This document shows, in pieces, positions 18,631 to 28,239 of a stretch of 64,000 nucleotides of DNA. This stretch comes from Spirosoma panaciterrae DSM 21099. Its GTDB lineage: Bacteria; Bacteroidota; Bacteroidia; Cytophagales; Spirosomataceae. Made by a program: the position numbers and the translations under genes. Within the stretch, counting starts at the first letter, position 1; each line of letters opens with the position of its first letter. The stretch covers positions 1-64,000 of the forward strand of contig NZ_KB893181.1 of the NCBI RefSeq assembly GCF_000374025.1, written 5' to 3'. The notes beneath the pieces are model-generated. The model searched no databases and was not told where the DNA came from. It was given only the letters and a program-made list of their open reading frames with translations.

Positions 18631-19722
18631 ATGTCACATACAGAGATAAAAAGAACACGAAACCAAGAAGAGGAAGAAGGTATTGAAATTCGACTAAGTG
18701 ATATCAAATATATACTAAAGAGAAGTCGAAAGAGTATACTATACTGGGGGTTAGGCTTTTTTTGTGTTGGTTTTTTATATGCATTTTCTCAAAAAAATGA
18801 ATATACCGCTGTTGTAAAAATAATGCCTGAGCTTAAGTCTGCAGCGAGTGGTTTGGGCGACTTAAGATCTCTTGCTAGTTTGGCGGGTGTTAGCTTGGGT
18901 GGAGCTAATGGAACATCAGAGGCCATTCGGCCAGATTTATATCCCGACGTAATTCAAAGTGTTCCATTTAGTTTGTATTTACTTAACCAGCCAGTTATAT
19001 CTAATTCTGCTAAAACAACACAGACGCTTCAAACGTATCTAACAGAACCTTCCGGGGAAGGTATTACTGGCGTCCTTCAAAGTCTATTTGGTGGAAATAA
19101 TAAAGGAGAAGAGGTATTAAGCGATAAAAAATCGCCTGACTTACAATTGACATTGAAGCAGGAACAACTTTGTAGATTAATAAACACGCAAGTTGTTGCT
19201 GAAATGGATAAAAAATCGGGTATTATAACAATTACTTGCCGGATGCCCGATCCTAAAGTTTCGGCAACTGTTGCCCGTTTGACGTTAAATTATTTAACAA
19301 CATACGTTACCAATTATCGCACAGGAAAAGCACGTCAGCAGGTCGATTTTTTAACTGAACAAGTTAATAACTCTCGTCGTCGGTATCAGGAAGCTGAAAA
19401 TTTACTATCTGCCTATCGAGATCGAAATAGAAATCTATTTTTAAATACGGCAAAAATAGAAGAACAAAGACTACAGGCTGACTATATATTAGCTCAAAGT
19501 GTTTACAGCGAATTGGCAAAGCAACTTGAACAGGCTCGTATTAAAGTTCAGGAAGAGTCACCAGTCTTTCAAGTTCTTGAACCCCCCAGGGTTCCATTGC
19601 GAAAGAGCGGTCCGAAAAGGATGACCCTTATTATTGGGTTTACTATCTTTGGGATAGTTGTTGGTCTTGCTGCTTTTTTAGTGCGTTATTTTATTCCAGG
19701 CAGTTTAAAGAAAGCTAAATGA
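18631..19722 (+). CDS. Wzz-type chain-length determinant (polysaccharide co-polymerase)
   Basis: The 363-residue inner-membrane protein has a cytoplasmic N-terminus, a first membrane helix near residues 37-54 (SILYWGLGFFCVGFLYAF), a long periplasmic coiled-coil region (with LTEQVNNSRRRYQEAENLL), the Pro-rich segment PPRVPLRKSGPKR and a second helix near 333-353. This is the classical PCP layout. No tyrosine-kinase domain is attached, so it resembles Wzz/PCP-1 proteins. It sets polymer length together with the Wzy polymerase and export channel. Its stop overlaps the gmd start by 4 bases (ATGA). Confidence 0.88.
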   Translation: MSHTEIKRTRNQEEEEGIEIRLSDIKYILKRSRKSILYWGLGFFCVGFLYAFSQKNEYTAVVKIMPELKSAASGLGDLRSLASLAGVSLGGANGTSEAIRPDLYPDVIQSVPFSLYLLNQPVISNSAKTTQTLQTYLTEPSGEGITGVLQSLFGGNNKGEEVLSDKKSPDLQLTLKQEQLCRLINTQVVAEMDKKSGIITITCRMPDPKVSATVARLTLNYLTTYVTNYRTGKARQQVDFLTEQVNNSRRRYQEAENLLSAYRDRNRNLFLNTAKIEEQRLQADYILAQSVYSELAKQLEQARIKVQEESPVFQVLEPPRVPLRKSGPKRMTLIIGFTIFGIVVGLAAFLVRYFIPGSLKKAK

Positions 19723-20672
19723 AGACGGCATTAGTTTGTGGTGTATCTGGTCAGGATGGAGCTTATTTAGCAAAATTATTACTGGATAAAGGGTATAAGG
19801 TTTATGGTGGGTCGCGGGATGCTCAAATGTCGACATTTAGAAACCTAAACCGTTTAGGTATTCAGCAAGATGTTCATTTAGTTTCGATAAACATTCATGA
19901 TTTTAGGAGCGTACTCCAGAGCTTATTAAAAATAAGGCCTGATGAAGTATATAATCTGGCTGGCCAAAGCTCAGTTGGTTTATCTTTCGATCAGCCTGTA
20001 GAAACTTTAGAAAGCATCAGTGTAGGAACATTAAATCTACTTGAAAGTATTCGATTTAGCGAGCTGCCTATTCGATTCTATAATGCAGGTTCCAGCGAGT
20101 GTTTTGGCGATACTGGAGCTACAGCAGCAGATGAAAATACACCTTTTCGTCCGCGGAGTCCATATGGTGTAGCTAAAGCCGCGGCATTCTGGCAAGTTGC
20201 CAATTACCGCGAAGCTTATCAGTTGCATGCCAGTACAGGAATATTGTTTAATCATGAATCACCGTTACGCCCTGAACGATTTGTAACCCAAAAGATAGTG
20301 TCAACAGCAAGACGTATTGCCAATGGTAGTCAAGAGAAACTAACATTAGGCAATATAGACATCGCTAGAGACTGGGGCTGGGCTCCTGATTATATTGAAG
20401 CGATGTGGCTTATGCTTCAGCAGGATCAAGCTGATGATTATGTTATAGCTACGGGCCAAACAAATAAATTGCGAGACTTTATTGATGTAGTTTTTGGAAC
20501 GTTAGGCTTGCAATGGGAGGATCATGTACGTTCCGACTCAACGTTGTTTCGTCCTACAGATATTGCTGAAGGACATGCTAACCCTCAGAAAGCACTTCGA
20601 AACCTCAATTGGGAAGCCAAGCATAAGATGGAAGAAGTAGCAAAATTAATGGTTACAATGAGTAAGTCCTAA
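19719..20672 (+). CDS. gmd: GDP-mannose 4,6-dehydratase
   Basis: The 317-residue SDR enzyme converts GDP-mannose to GDP-4-keto-6-deoxymannose, the precursor of fucose, rhamnose and related deoxysugars. It has the cofactor loop CGVSGQDGAYLAKLLL, the catalytic region AGSSECFG, the SDR Tyr-Lys pair in RSPYGVAKAAAFW, and the family-specific NHESPLRPERFVTQKI. It is shorter than E. coli Gmd (373). No enzyme to finish the sugar (fucose synthase, Rmd or a perosamine aminotransferase) lies in the window, so the end product is unknown. Confidence 0.92.
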   Translation: MKTALVCGVSGQDGAYLAKLLLDKGYKVYGGSRDAQMSTFRNLNRLGIQQDVHLVSINIHDFRSVLQSLLKIRPDEVYNLAGQSSVGLSFDQPVETLESISVGTLNLLESIRFSELPIRFYNAGSSECFGDTGATAADENTPFRPRSPYGVAKAAAFWQVANYREAYQLHASTGILFNHESPLRPERFVTQKIVSTARRIANGSQEKLTLGNIDIARDWGWAPDYIEAMWLMLQQDQADDYVIATGQTNKLRDFIDVVFGTLGLQWEDHVRSDSTLFRPTDIAEGHANPQKALRNLNWEAKHKMEEVAKLMVTMSKS

Positions 20673-20683
20673 ACCAATAATAT

Positions 20684-21538
20684 ATGATACTTCGTATTGT
20701 AAATGGTATAAACTATTTACTAAAAGAGACTTATTACCATTTTTTCGAGGTTAAAATAGACAAAAGCTCTTTAGCTTACAAGAAATGGGCTTTTACCAGG
20801 CTATTAAAAATTATTTCCAGGAAAACGTCCGATCTGGAGGGTTTTCTATTGCCAGTTGATACATATATAACAAATAGATATGGGAAGTTTTTTATCCCTA
20901 AAATGTCTGATTATATTATTACGGTCAGCCCTGTGGCTGAAGCTAATTTATTGAAATATTTTACCTTGCCTGAGCATGGCACGTTTTTAGATATTGGAGC
21001 AAATGCAGGAAAATATAGCATTATAATAGCCCAAAAATACCCCAAAGTAAAAGTATTTAGTTTTGAGCCTGCGCCCAAAACCTATTCTGTACTGGTCGAG
21101 AATATTAAAATTAATCGCCTGGAAGAACGGGCAAAATCATACAATATAGGTCTTTCAGATAATGAGGGTACTATACAGTTTGCTACTAGTTCAACTTATA
21201 CGGGTGTTAGCCATATTATCGATACATCTACTGGTCAATACGATCGATTTGATTATAATCATGTAAATATTTCTATTAATAAATTAGATAACATAATTGC
21301 AACAGAAAAGATAGATGTTGATACTATTTTCTTAGTAAAAATTGACGTAGAAGGTCATGAAATTAATGCCCTGAAAGGCTCAATAAATACCTTAAATAGC
21401 ATGCCTAAATCTGCTAAAGTTATTATTGAGGTACATCCGGATGAGGAGCGTATAAGTAAAGTGTATGAAATATTAAACAAGTGTGGGTTTTCTGGTATAC
21501 AAATTGATAAAGAGAATTACATATTTACTAAAAATTAA
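20684..21538 (+). CDS. FkbM-family SAM-dependent methyltransferase
   Basis: The 284-residue protein has the SAM-binding motif FLDIGANAGKYSIIIAQ (about residues 98-114), the acidic second motif FSFEPAPKTYSVL and the family-closing KIDVEGHEINALKG. FkbM enzymes add O-methyl groups, often to sugars. It probably methylates a sugar of the repeat unit made by this locus. It follows gmd by 11 bases and is the first clearly AT-rich gene of the locus. The specific position methylated cannot be inferred. Confidence 0.88.
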   Translation: MILRIVNGINYLLKETYYHFFEVKIDKSSLAYKKWAFTRLLKIISRKTSDLEGFLLPVDTYITNRYGKFFIPKMSDYIITVSPVAEANLLKYFTLPEHGTFLDIGANAGKYSIIIAQKYPKVKVFSFEPAPKTYSVLVENIKINRLEERAKSYNIGLSDNEGTIQFATSSTYTGVSHIIDTSTGQYDRFDYNHVNISINKLDNIIATEKIDVDTIFLVKIDVEGHEINALKGSINTLNSMPKSAKVIIEVHPDEERISKVYEILNKCGFSGIQIDKENYIFTKN

Positions 21539-21610
21539 TTGCTATTTATAAATGGGAAAAAGTCATATACCTAAGGGTTTTTTAATTATTTAAGCTTTTT
21601 TTTTGTAATT

Positions 21611-22951
21611 ATGACTTCATTAAAGTCTGTATTAGATAGAATCAAGAACAGAAACCTTTTTCAAAACTATTCTGAAGGGGATATAATTAAACTTAGCAAA
21701 AATATTTTTTTTTCTGGTTCTAGCCAGCTGATAACTCTTATCTCTCCATTACTAATAACGCCTTATTTAATTAGAATACTTGGAATTGATTTGTTCGGTG
21801 TAACTGTGATGGCGCAAGGTATAATGATGTACTTTAGCTATTTAGTAGATTACAGCTTCAACATCGATGCTACTCAGGAAGCTTCTATTAAGAGAGATAA
21901 TGTTTATGAGCTAACAAAATTATATAATGATGTAACTTGGACACGTGTATTTCTATTATTAACCAGTGCAATATTACTCTTTTGTTTTTCTTTTACTATT
22001 CCACTATTTATAAAGTATAGATCGCTTTTTTTTATATCTTTTACGATAACAATTGGTAAAACAATGATACCTCAGTGGCTCTTAGTTGGTACTGAGCATA
22101 TGAAAGAAATGGCTTTTGTCAATACTATTAGTAAAGTTATCGTCTATATAAGCATATTCTTGATTATACACTCGGCTAAGGATTTTTTATATGTAAATTT
22201 TATTTGGGGACTAGGAGATATAATCATAGCGCCATTTATTTACTTATTTATAAAATCAAAATTACAAATTAGAACTCTGCCAATTTCATCTGTTAATATT
22301 ATTAAACATAAACTACTTAATGGTTGGCCATTGTTTATTAGTAATTCAATGAATGGGTTATATATATATTCAAATATAACAATATTAAGTGCTTTTTCAA
22401 CTCCTTACCTTATAGGATCTTACGCCGTAGCAGAGAAAGTAATGTTACTAATTAAACAAATTGCGGGCATAATATTTCAAGCTACTTATCCATATGCCTG
22501 TAAGCTTAGTGAAGTATCAAGTGATAGTTTAAAAAGATTTCTAAGAAATGAAATTTACATATTTGCGGCTTTATTTACACTTATAGGCTTGTTTGTTCTT
22601 TTCCTAGCTGATTATATAGTCTACTTTTTTGTAGGCAATTACGATCATAATGCAATTCTTTTGCTAAAATTATTAGCCTTTGTACCTTTAATTGTTAGCC
22701 TAAATATGTCAGCTTCACAAATGATGCTTATAAGTGGTATACGAAAGCAATATGCGAAGATTGTTACATCTGTAGGTATTTTAAACGTAACGGCTAATTT
22801 TGCTTTAGCCCCATTTTTTGGGCCTTTCGGAACAGTCGCTGCGATAATACTAACAGAAACGGTTAGTACTTTTACTCTTCATTTGACTCTTTTTAAATAT
22901 TACCCGAACTTAAGGATATTCAATTTGAATCGTTTAGTTCCGAATCGTTGA
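21611..22951 (+). CDS. Wzx-like oligosaccharide flippase
   Basis: The 446-residue integral membrane protein has about 12 predicted helices. The N-terminal segment with SQLITLISPLLITPYLIRILGIDLFG is typical of the polysaccharide synthesis/MOP flippase family. It flips the lipid-linked repeat unit across the inner membrane before polymerisation. The gene is strongly AT-rich with long T and A runs. It converges with a minus-strand glycosyltransferase whose stop is only 11 bases away, with no terminator visible between them. Confidence 0.88.
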   Translation: MTSLKSVLDRIKNRNLFQNYSEGDIIKLSKNIFFSGSSQLITLISPLLITPYLIRILGIDLFGVTVMAQGIMMYFSYLVDYSFNIDATQEASIKRDNVYELTKLYNDVTWTRVFLLLTSAILLFCFSFTIPLFIKYRSLFFISFTITIGKTMIPQWLLVGTEHMKEMAFVNTISKVIVYISIFLIIHSAKDFLYVNFIWGLGDIIIAPFIYLFIKSKLQIRTLPISSVNIIKHKLLNGWPLFISNSMNGLYIYSNITILSAFSTPYLIGSYAVAEKVMLLIKQIAGIIFQATYPYACKLSEVSSDSLKRFLRNEIYIFAALFTLIGLFVLFLADYIVYFFVGNYDHNAILLLKLLAFVPLIVSLNMSASQMMLISGIRKQYAKIVTSVGILNVTANFALAPFFGPFGTVAAIILTETVSTFTLHLTLFKYYPNLRIFNLNRLVPNR

Positions 22952-22962
22952 GGAGAGCGCTT

Positions 22963-24045
22963 CTATGAAAAATCAGATTTTAATAGGTTATTTAACATTA
23001 CAGCAGCCTTTTTAGCAGATCCATCCCAACTAAACTTCTTAAATTGATTATACCCTCTATTCACTAGCGTATGTCTAAGAATATCGTCATTAATAACTTT
23101 TTTTATAGTTTCTGATATATTTGTGATATCGTGTGGATCGACATATAAGCTAGCGTCGCCACAAACTTCTGGTAAGCTGGAAGTATTTGATACGATTGTA
23201 GGACATCCTGATGCCATAGCCTCAAGTGGTGGAATCCCAAATCCTTCAAAGAAAGAAGGATAGACAAACAGCGAAGCGTTTTTGTATAGAGATGCTAAAT
23301 CATTATCGGATACATATCCAGTAAAAAAAACAGAAGGGTCATCTTTAATTAGTTCCGCTATACCTTCGTCAGAAAACACTTTGTTTTTAGAACCGACAAT
23401 AACAAGATTTATATCATTTAAGTTAGCTAACTTAAAGGCTTTTATTAATCCCAGGAAATTTTTTCTTGGATCTATTGATGAAACAGCCAGGATATAACGC
23501 CCAAATTTTGTTATATCCTTTTTACTAGTTTTATTATTCTCAAAAATTGATGAAATACTCGGATGGACAATATCTATTTTTTCTGGAGGAATATTGAAAT
23601 ATCTAATAATGTCCTTTCTAGAGTATTCGCTTATAGTTATAATCCTGATGGCTCTTTTGGCAATGATTGGTATTAGTGTATTGTATAGTAAAGAAAATTG
23701 CTTGGAGAACCATTCAGGATGAAGATGAAAAGACAAATCTAATATGGATGCAATATTCTTTCCATACATAATTGGGGCAATATTGCACAGATTAAGTAAT
23801 ATAGGGTTACCATGAGACCAAAGATACATAGGCAACTCTATTTGTTCCCAAAGTAAATTTTGACGTAACACCCCGAATTTAATAACTTCTAGTTCCTCCG
23901 CAATTTCAGAGTGAATAACTGAAGGTGGACAAACAAATTCAATGTTAGGAACGTAGATTTTTAACTTTCTAGATAACTCAATTGCAAAACGTTGAGTTCC
24001 AGTAATGGGTTGGGTGAGAAACCTAGCATTAACTACAATTTTCAT
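22963..24045 (-). CDS. GT4-family glycosyltransferase (paralogue A)
   Basis: The 360-residue GT-B enzyme has an N-terminal domain starting KIVVNARFLTQPITGTQRFA and the donor-binding EX7E motif in FFEGFGIPPLEAMASGCPTI. It is clearly paralogous to the enzyme two genes upstream (25324-26397): both share LLWEQ...LP.YL, TISEYS/TISDYS..DI and SSLPEVCGDASLYV/TSMPEVCGEASLYI. It probably adds one sugar of the repeat unit. Its ATG overlaps the polymerase stop by 4 bases. It is the last gene of the minus-strand block. Confidence 0.88.
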   Translation of the reverse strand: MKIVVNARFLTQPITGTQRFAIELSRKLKIYVPNIEFVCPPSVIHSEIAEELEVIKFGVLRQNLLWEQIELPMYLWSHGNPILLNLCNIAPIMYGKNIASILDLSFHLHPEWFSKQFSLLYNTLIPIIAKRAIRIITISEYSRKDIIRYFNIPPEKIDIVHPSISSIFENNKTSKKDITKFGRYILAVSSIDPRKNFLGLIKAFKLANLNDINLVIVGSKNKVFSDEGIAELIKDDPSVFFTGYVSDNDLASLYKNASLFVYPSFFEGFGIPPLEAMASGCPTIVSNTSSLPEVCGDASLYVDPHDITNISETIKKVINDDILRHTLVNRGYNQFKKFSWDGSAKKAAVMLNNLLKSDFS

Positions 24046-25322
24046 AACTCTGATTTAAGTTTGAAATCCACTTTATTATAGGCTAGACCAAGTAATAGCC
24101 ATAAAGCTGGGTAAGAATATTCAGAAACACTAATCTGTAATATTAAATAAGTTATTATTAGTGCGATTCGTAGGCCGTTGTCTGATTTGGGTAGTCTGAA
24201 TAGAGGAAAACTAAATAAGGCACTAAATGATAAAAAACCTACTATCCCTGTATTAACCAATAGGGTTGAAAAGAGATCTGTAGATCGGACTGTTCCAAAC
24301 CCTACACCAAAAAATTTATTTATTAGGGGTAATCGCTGATAAAAAGCTATTTGATCGACGAAATTTTGTGTACGTTCTATACCAGATAAACTTTCTTGAT
24401 TTATTTTATCAAATAATAAGTCTTTAAGAAACAAGTTCAAGAAGTCACCTGGAATAATTGCGATAAAACTTCCACATAGTATTAATATTATTATTGCTTG
24501 TTTTAAATTTCTTTCAACGATAATAAAATGAAGTAAGGCTAAAAGAAACATTGCAAGAATAAAAGTCCCTGAAAAAGTTAATAACAATGAAATGCCTAAA
24601 AAAATAGATAGCTTAATTTTTTTTTGATATAAAAAATAAACAAAGAATGGGAATATAGCAAATACATACATCGACGGTTCTCCTGTCAGACTAACGAACC
24701 GTTTAAGCTCTATTCCTAATAAATTAAATAGCTGAAACTGACCTGGATTTAAAATCCCATCACCAAATATTCGGTTGGATAAAAAGTCGCCATTCTTTTT
24801 GAATAATATATAGAAAAAAGTATCATAAAAGCCAAAACCCACAAAGATCCATAAAGCGTATTCAAGATGCTTTTGATATTTAGGTCTAAAATAAATCATT
24901 ATATAGCTTAGAAGTGAGAATGAAGGTATAATATATAAAGATTGTGTAAATAAGCTTGATCTTAAAAAGAAACTACTTTCATAACTTATTAAAATTAATC
25001 CTTTTGAGGGGGGGAAATCACTCTGATATACAAAAACAGCTATTTGTGAAAAAACGCATAGCAATATATATATAACTAATAGCCAAAATAAAATTCTATA
25101 GAAAAAATAGGCTTTACTTGATCGAACCATTAAGGGAATTACAATACCAATGTAGGCCATGATGAAGGCCACAGTTGTACCTTTGACTGTATTAGTTAAT
25201 ACAAATGATGTAATAAAGATAAAATATAGCCATATACACATATAAGTTTCACTATTGAGACGGATTTTGCTCAATTTAAACTTTGAGGGTCTCAATTGAA
25301 ACTCGCTAATATGGCTATGCAT
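24042..25322 (-). CDS. Wzy-like polysaccharide polymerase (multi-pass membrane protein)
   Basis: The 426-residue protein is almost entirely hydrophobic, with about 10-12 membrane helices and one larger loop near residues 275-330, the general layout of Wzy/O-antigen ligase proteins. Sequence motifs in this family are weak, so the call rests on topology and position. It lies between two paralogous glycosyltransferases and in a locus with a flippase and a chain-length regulator. It would polymerise the flipped repeat units in the periplasm. GC content is very low. A role as ligase is less likely but not excluded. Confidence 0.72.
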   Translation of the reverse strand: MHSHISEFQLRPSKFKLSKIRLNSETYMCIWLYFIFITSFVLTNTVKGTTVAFIMAYIGIVIPLMVRSSKAYFFYRILFWLLVIYILLCVFSQIAVFVYQSDFPPSKGLILISYESSFFLRSSLFTQSLYIIPSFSLLSYIMIYFRPKYQKHLEYALWIFVGFGFYDTFFYILFKKNGDFLSNRIFGDGILNPGQFQLFNLLGIELKRFVSLTGEPSMYVFAIFPFFVYFLYQKKIKLSIFLGISLLLTFSGTFILAMFLLALLHFIIVERNLKQAIIILILCGSFIAIIPGDFLNLFLKDLLFDKINQESLSGIERTQNFVDQIAFYQRLPLINKFFGVGFGTVRSTDLFSTLLVNTGIVGFLSFSALFSFPLFRLPKSDNGLRIALIITYLILQISVSEYSYPALWLLLGLAYNKVDFKLKSEL

Positions 25323-25323
25323 G

Positions 25324-26397
25324 TTATCTGATTGCTTTTTGTATTACTTCAAGGAGTTTTTTACTTGAGATCTTTTTGTCATATAATTTAACCTGTTCAT
25401 ACCCTTTTTCAATTAACAGTTGTCTTTTACTATAATCATCATTTAATATTGAAATACCATTAGCTATACTGTCGATATCATATGGATTAATATACAGACT
25501 AGCCTCTCCACATACTTCAGGCATACTCGTTGCATTAGAAACTAATGTTGGACAGCCTGAAGCCATAGCTTCTAAAGGAGGAATACCAAAGCCTTCAAAT
25601 TTTGATGGAAATACAAAAAACTTAGCTTTTAGATATAATTCTCTTAACTTTTCATCATCAACAAAACCTGTAAACTCAATTCTATTGTCTTTGAAAGAAT
25701 CATAAAATGAATTTTTAGGTATATTACCTGCTATAACAAGGCGAGTGTTGGTTAATGACGATTTATTAAATGCCTGTATTAGGGAGTCGAAATTCTTATG
25801 CGGTGTAATCGAAGATACACCTAATATGTAATCGCTTTTATTCTGAATCTGTTGTTCAGATTTCTCTAAGAATAAATCAGAAACAGTAGGGTATACTACA
25901 TCTACTTGTTCAGGTCTTACATTAAGAGTTTTTACAATGTCAGATTTAGAATAGTCACTAATAGTTATAATTGATCGGCAATTTTTAGCAATTTTAGATG
26001 TTATTGCCTTGTAAAAAACTCTGTCGCGAAAAGGGTAAGCTCGTATTTGGTCGCCAACTATTTCTTGAGCATGGTGATAGAAAACATCTAAGATTGATAC
26101 AATCTGATTTGAATAGGTAATTGGTGCCGTATTGCCAAAATTTATTAGAAGTGGACTGCCTATTTTTCGTAAATAACGTGGTAAGTCATATTGTTCCCAT
26201 AGCAAACGTTGACGCGAATCACCTATTATCTTGACATTCAGAAGTTGCTCGTTATTTGTTCTGCTTGATTTATTTGTTAAAAAGACAATTTCGCTGTCCA
26301 TTTGCTCCTGCAAAGCCATCGACATGGCTAGTGCATAACGAGATAATCCGGTAGCTGGGTAAATCGATAAAAAACTCGCGTTTACAAAAATTGGCAT
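25324..26397 (-). CDS. GT4-family glycosyltransferase (paralogue B)
   Basis: The 357-residue GT-B fold enzyme begins MPIFVNASFLSIYPATGLSR and carries the EX7E donor-site motif in KFEGFGIPPLEAMASGCPTL. It closely resembles the enzyme at 22963-24045 along its whole length, so the pair arose by duplication and probably adds two similarly linked or related sugars. One base separates its stop from the polymerase start, so the genes are translationally coupled. Confidence 0.88.
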   Translation of the reverse strand: MPIFVNASFLSIYPATGLSRYALAMSMALQEQMDSEIVFLTNKSSRTNNEQLLNVKIIGDSRQRLLWEQYDLPRYLRKIGSPLLINFGNTAPITYSNQIVSILDVFYHHAQEIVGDQIRAYPFRDRVFYKAITSKIAKNCRSIITISDYSKSDIVKTLNVRPEQVDVVYPTVSDLFLEKSEQQIQNKSDYILGVSSITPHKNFDSLIQAFNKSSLTNTRLVIAGNIPKNSFYDSFKDNRIEFTGFVDDEKLRELYLKAKFFVFPSKFEGFGIPPLEAMASGCPTLVSNATSMPEVCGEASLYINPYDIDSIANGISILNDDYSKRQLLIEKGYEQVKLYDKKISSKKLLEVIQKAIR

Positions 26398-26427
26398 GTG
26401 TCGATTATTGATAACTTACTACCTAAG

Positions 26428-27390
26428 TTAGTGGAATAGCTTATTGAACTGATTGCTCAGATAGGTTGTATCCAGCGCTAAAATTTGCTTAAACCCAAAT
26501 TTTAGCTTGCTATATATTGTAGGCTGTTGGTTTAGTAGTTTTTGGCTGTGGTATTTGTCATAAGAGTAGTTAGGTGCTATTATTTGAGGTTCTTTTGTTA
26601 TTTTAAAGGAAGCTTTAGTCGTTGGCTTAAAATGCACTCCTTCTTGAGATGCATAAGTGTGCACACCTTCTGTTCCAATATTTTGTACCAGGTTCTCAGT
26701 TGGAGTGATTACTAAGCCTTTTTTCTTAAAAACCGTATACTGCCATTGAAAATCCCAGTTACTTATTTTAATAGATATATGCTGGTAATATGAATTCAAT
26801 TTATTCAGCCAAAAAGCTTTAATTTCAGGGAGCTTGAGCCAGTCTTGAAAATCCTTCGATGTCTTAATTGCTGGCCAGTCACTCATTCTATAGTCGTAAT
26901 ATTGCCAGGCTCTTCGCCATGTTGCCCAGCCCCATGTTGAGGTAAACATGCTGTAAAAGTAGTCTGTATGAATCGGAAACTCATCATTCCAGCGATTGCC
27001 TGAAATCATCATAATTTGGGGCTCATAACGATATTTCTTTAGTTGAAATTCGCAAAAATTAAAGAAGGCTTCTGAAGGAATACAATCATCTTCCAAAATG
27101 ATTCCTTCCTCAATTTCAGAGAAGAACCAATTTATTGCTCCTGATACGTTTTCACCACATCCTAGATTAATAGGTGAGATTTTTTTATTTATTTGACAAG
27201 GCCATTCAATGGTATCTAATAAACGGACACAGGCCTCTACTCCTTCTTTATCACTTGGCTTATTAACTCTGGGACCGTCAATAGCAATAAATAAGTTAGA
27301 CGGCTTAATTGTTCTTAATTGATTTATGAGCTTTTGGGCATTATCAGGCCTATTGAACAGGATTATCAATATGGGAACGGAATACGCCAT
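26428..27390 (-). CDS. GNT-I-like nucleotide-sugar transferase (GT-A fold)
   Basis: The 320-residue protein opens with SVPILIILFNRPDNAQKLI and has the metal-binding acidic motif ILEDDCIPS near residue 100, then STWGWATWRRAWQYYD. This is the pattern of bacterial relatives of N-acetylglucosaminyltransferase I, often annotated as HlpA-like or family 2-like transferases in polysaccharide loci. It probably adds a sugar to the repeat unit; donor and acceptor are unknown. It sits between the FkbM and GT4 genes with gaps of about 30 bases. Confidence 0.75.
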   Translation of the reverse strand: MAYSVPILIILFNRPDNAQKLINQLRTIKPSNLFIAIDGPRVNKPSDKEGVEACVRLLDTIEWPCQINKKISPINLGCGENVSGAINWFFSEIEEGIILEDDCIPSEAFFNFCEFQLKKYRYEPQIMMISGNRWNDEFPIHTDYFYSMFTSTWGWATWRRAWQYYDYRMSDWPAIKTSKDFQDWLKLPEIKAFWLNKLNSYYQHISIKISNWDFQWQYTVFKKKGLVITPTENLVQNIGTEGVHTYASQEGVHFKPTTKASFKITKEPQIIAPNYSYDKYHSQKLLNQQPTIYSKLKFGFKQILALDTTYLSNQFNKLFH

Positions 27391-27423
27391 GCTTATGCTA
27401 ATTTAACCTGTTGAAACGTACTT

Positions 27424-28239
27424 TTAAGCTAAAGGTGTAGCGTAAAAATTAAAGTTAGGCCACCGATCCATATCGTTGCGGCTTAGTTTAATGATTGAAG
27501 TATTTATATCAAAATCTTCAAAATAGTAAAGTTCATAACCAAAGCCTTCCACTAAATCGTAAAGCGCCTTTCTTTCTTCCGAACTAGACATTAAAAAGCA
27601 CTCAGCCACTAGAGCAGGCTTGTATTTCATTATGAGGGGTTTAATTGATCGTAAAACATCAATGTCATGCCCTTCTACATCTACTTTTATAAATGAAAGT
27701 TTGTCTATGTATTGTGCATAGTTCTGATTAAGATAATTTCTCAAGTTAATACCCTTTATTTTGTTTCTAAGCCCATATTTACCGTTTCTGTTTTTCTCAC
27801 TAGTTGATATTCCTCCATTAGCAAAAGAGGCTTCTGATGAATTGTAAAAAAAATCTCCTTCTGTTTCTGTAACAGCAAATGGAACAGGCACTATATTGGT
27901 TTTATCTTTATTAAGTTTAGCGTTTACCGATAATACGTCGAACACGAATGGATTCGGATCAAAAGCTAAAACTAAGCCGTCCTTGCCGGCAGCGAGGCCC
28001 ATTGGCACAGTAGTGTCGCCTACATTAGCTCCAATATCAATAGAGAAACTTCCAGAAGGGATAAACTTCTGATAGAATGCAATTTCGTCATCCGTAATTT
28101 TTTTAGGCGGTACCATAGGATTCTTCCAATTGGCAAACTCAATTAGCCCACTTTGTAACTTAAACTTATCAATGTTGTACGAATAAGTACTTCGTATGTG
28201 GCTTGCAAAAGCTTGCTTTAAATATGTGAAAATAGACAT
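27424..28239 (-). CDS. FkbM-family methyltransferase (second copy in locus)
   Basis: The 271-residue protein has the SAM motif FSIDIGANVGDTTVPMGLA, the acidic motif LAFDPNPFVFDVL and the closing motif FIKVDVEGHDIDVLRS. It is only distantly similar to the FkbM protein at 20684-21538, so it is unlikely to be a recent duplicate. It is the first gene of the minus-strand block and likely methylates a different sugar position. No clear promoter element was found upstream. Confidence 0.88.
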   Translation of the reverse strand: MSIFTYLKQAFASHIRSTYSYNIDKFKLQSGLIEFANWKNPMVPPKKITDDEIAFYQKFIPSGSFSIDIGANVGDTTVPMGLAAGKDGLVLAFDPNPFVFDVLSVNAKLNKDKTNIVPVPFAVTETEGDFFYNSSEASFANGGISTSEKNRNGKYGLRNKIKGINLRNYLNQNYAQYIDKLSFIKVDVEGHDIDVLRSIKPLIMKYKPALVAECFLMSSSEERKALYDLVEGFGYELYYFEDFDINTSIIKLSRNDMDRWPNFNFYATPLA

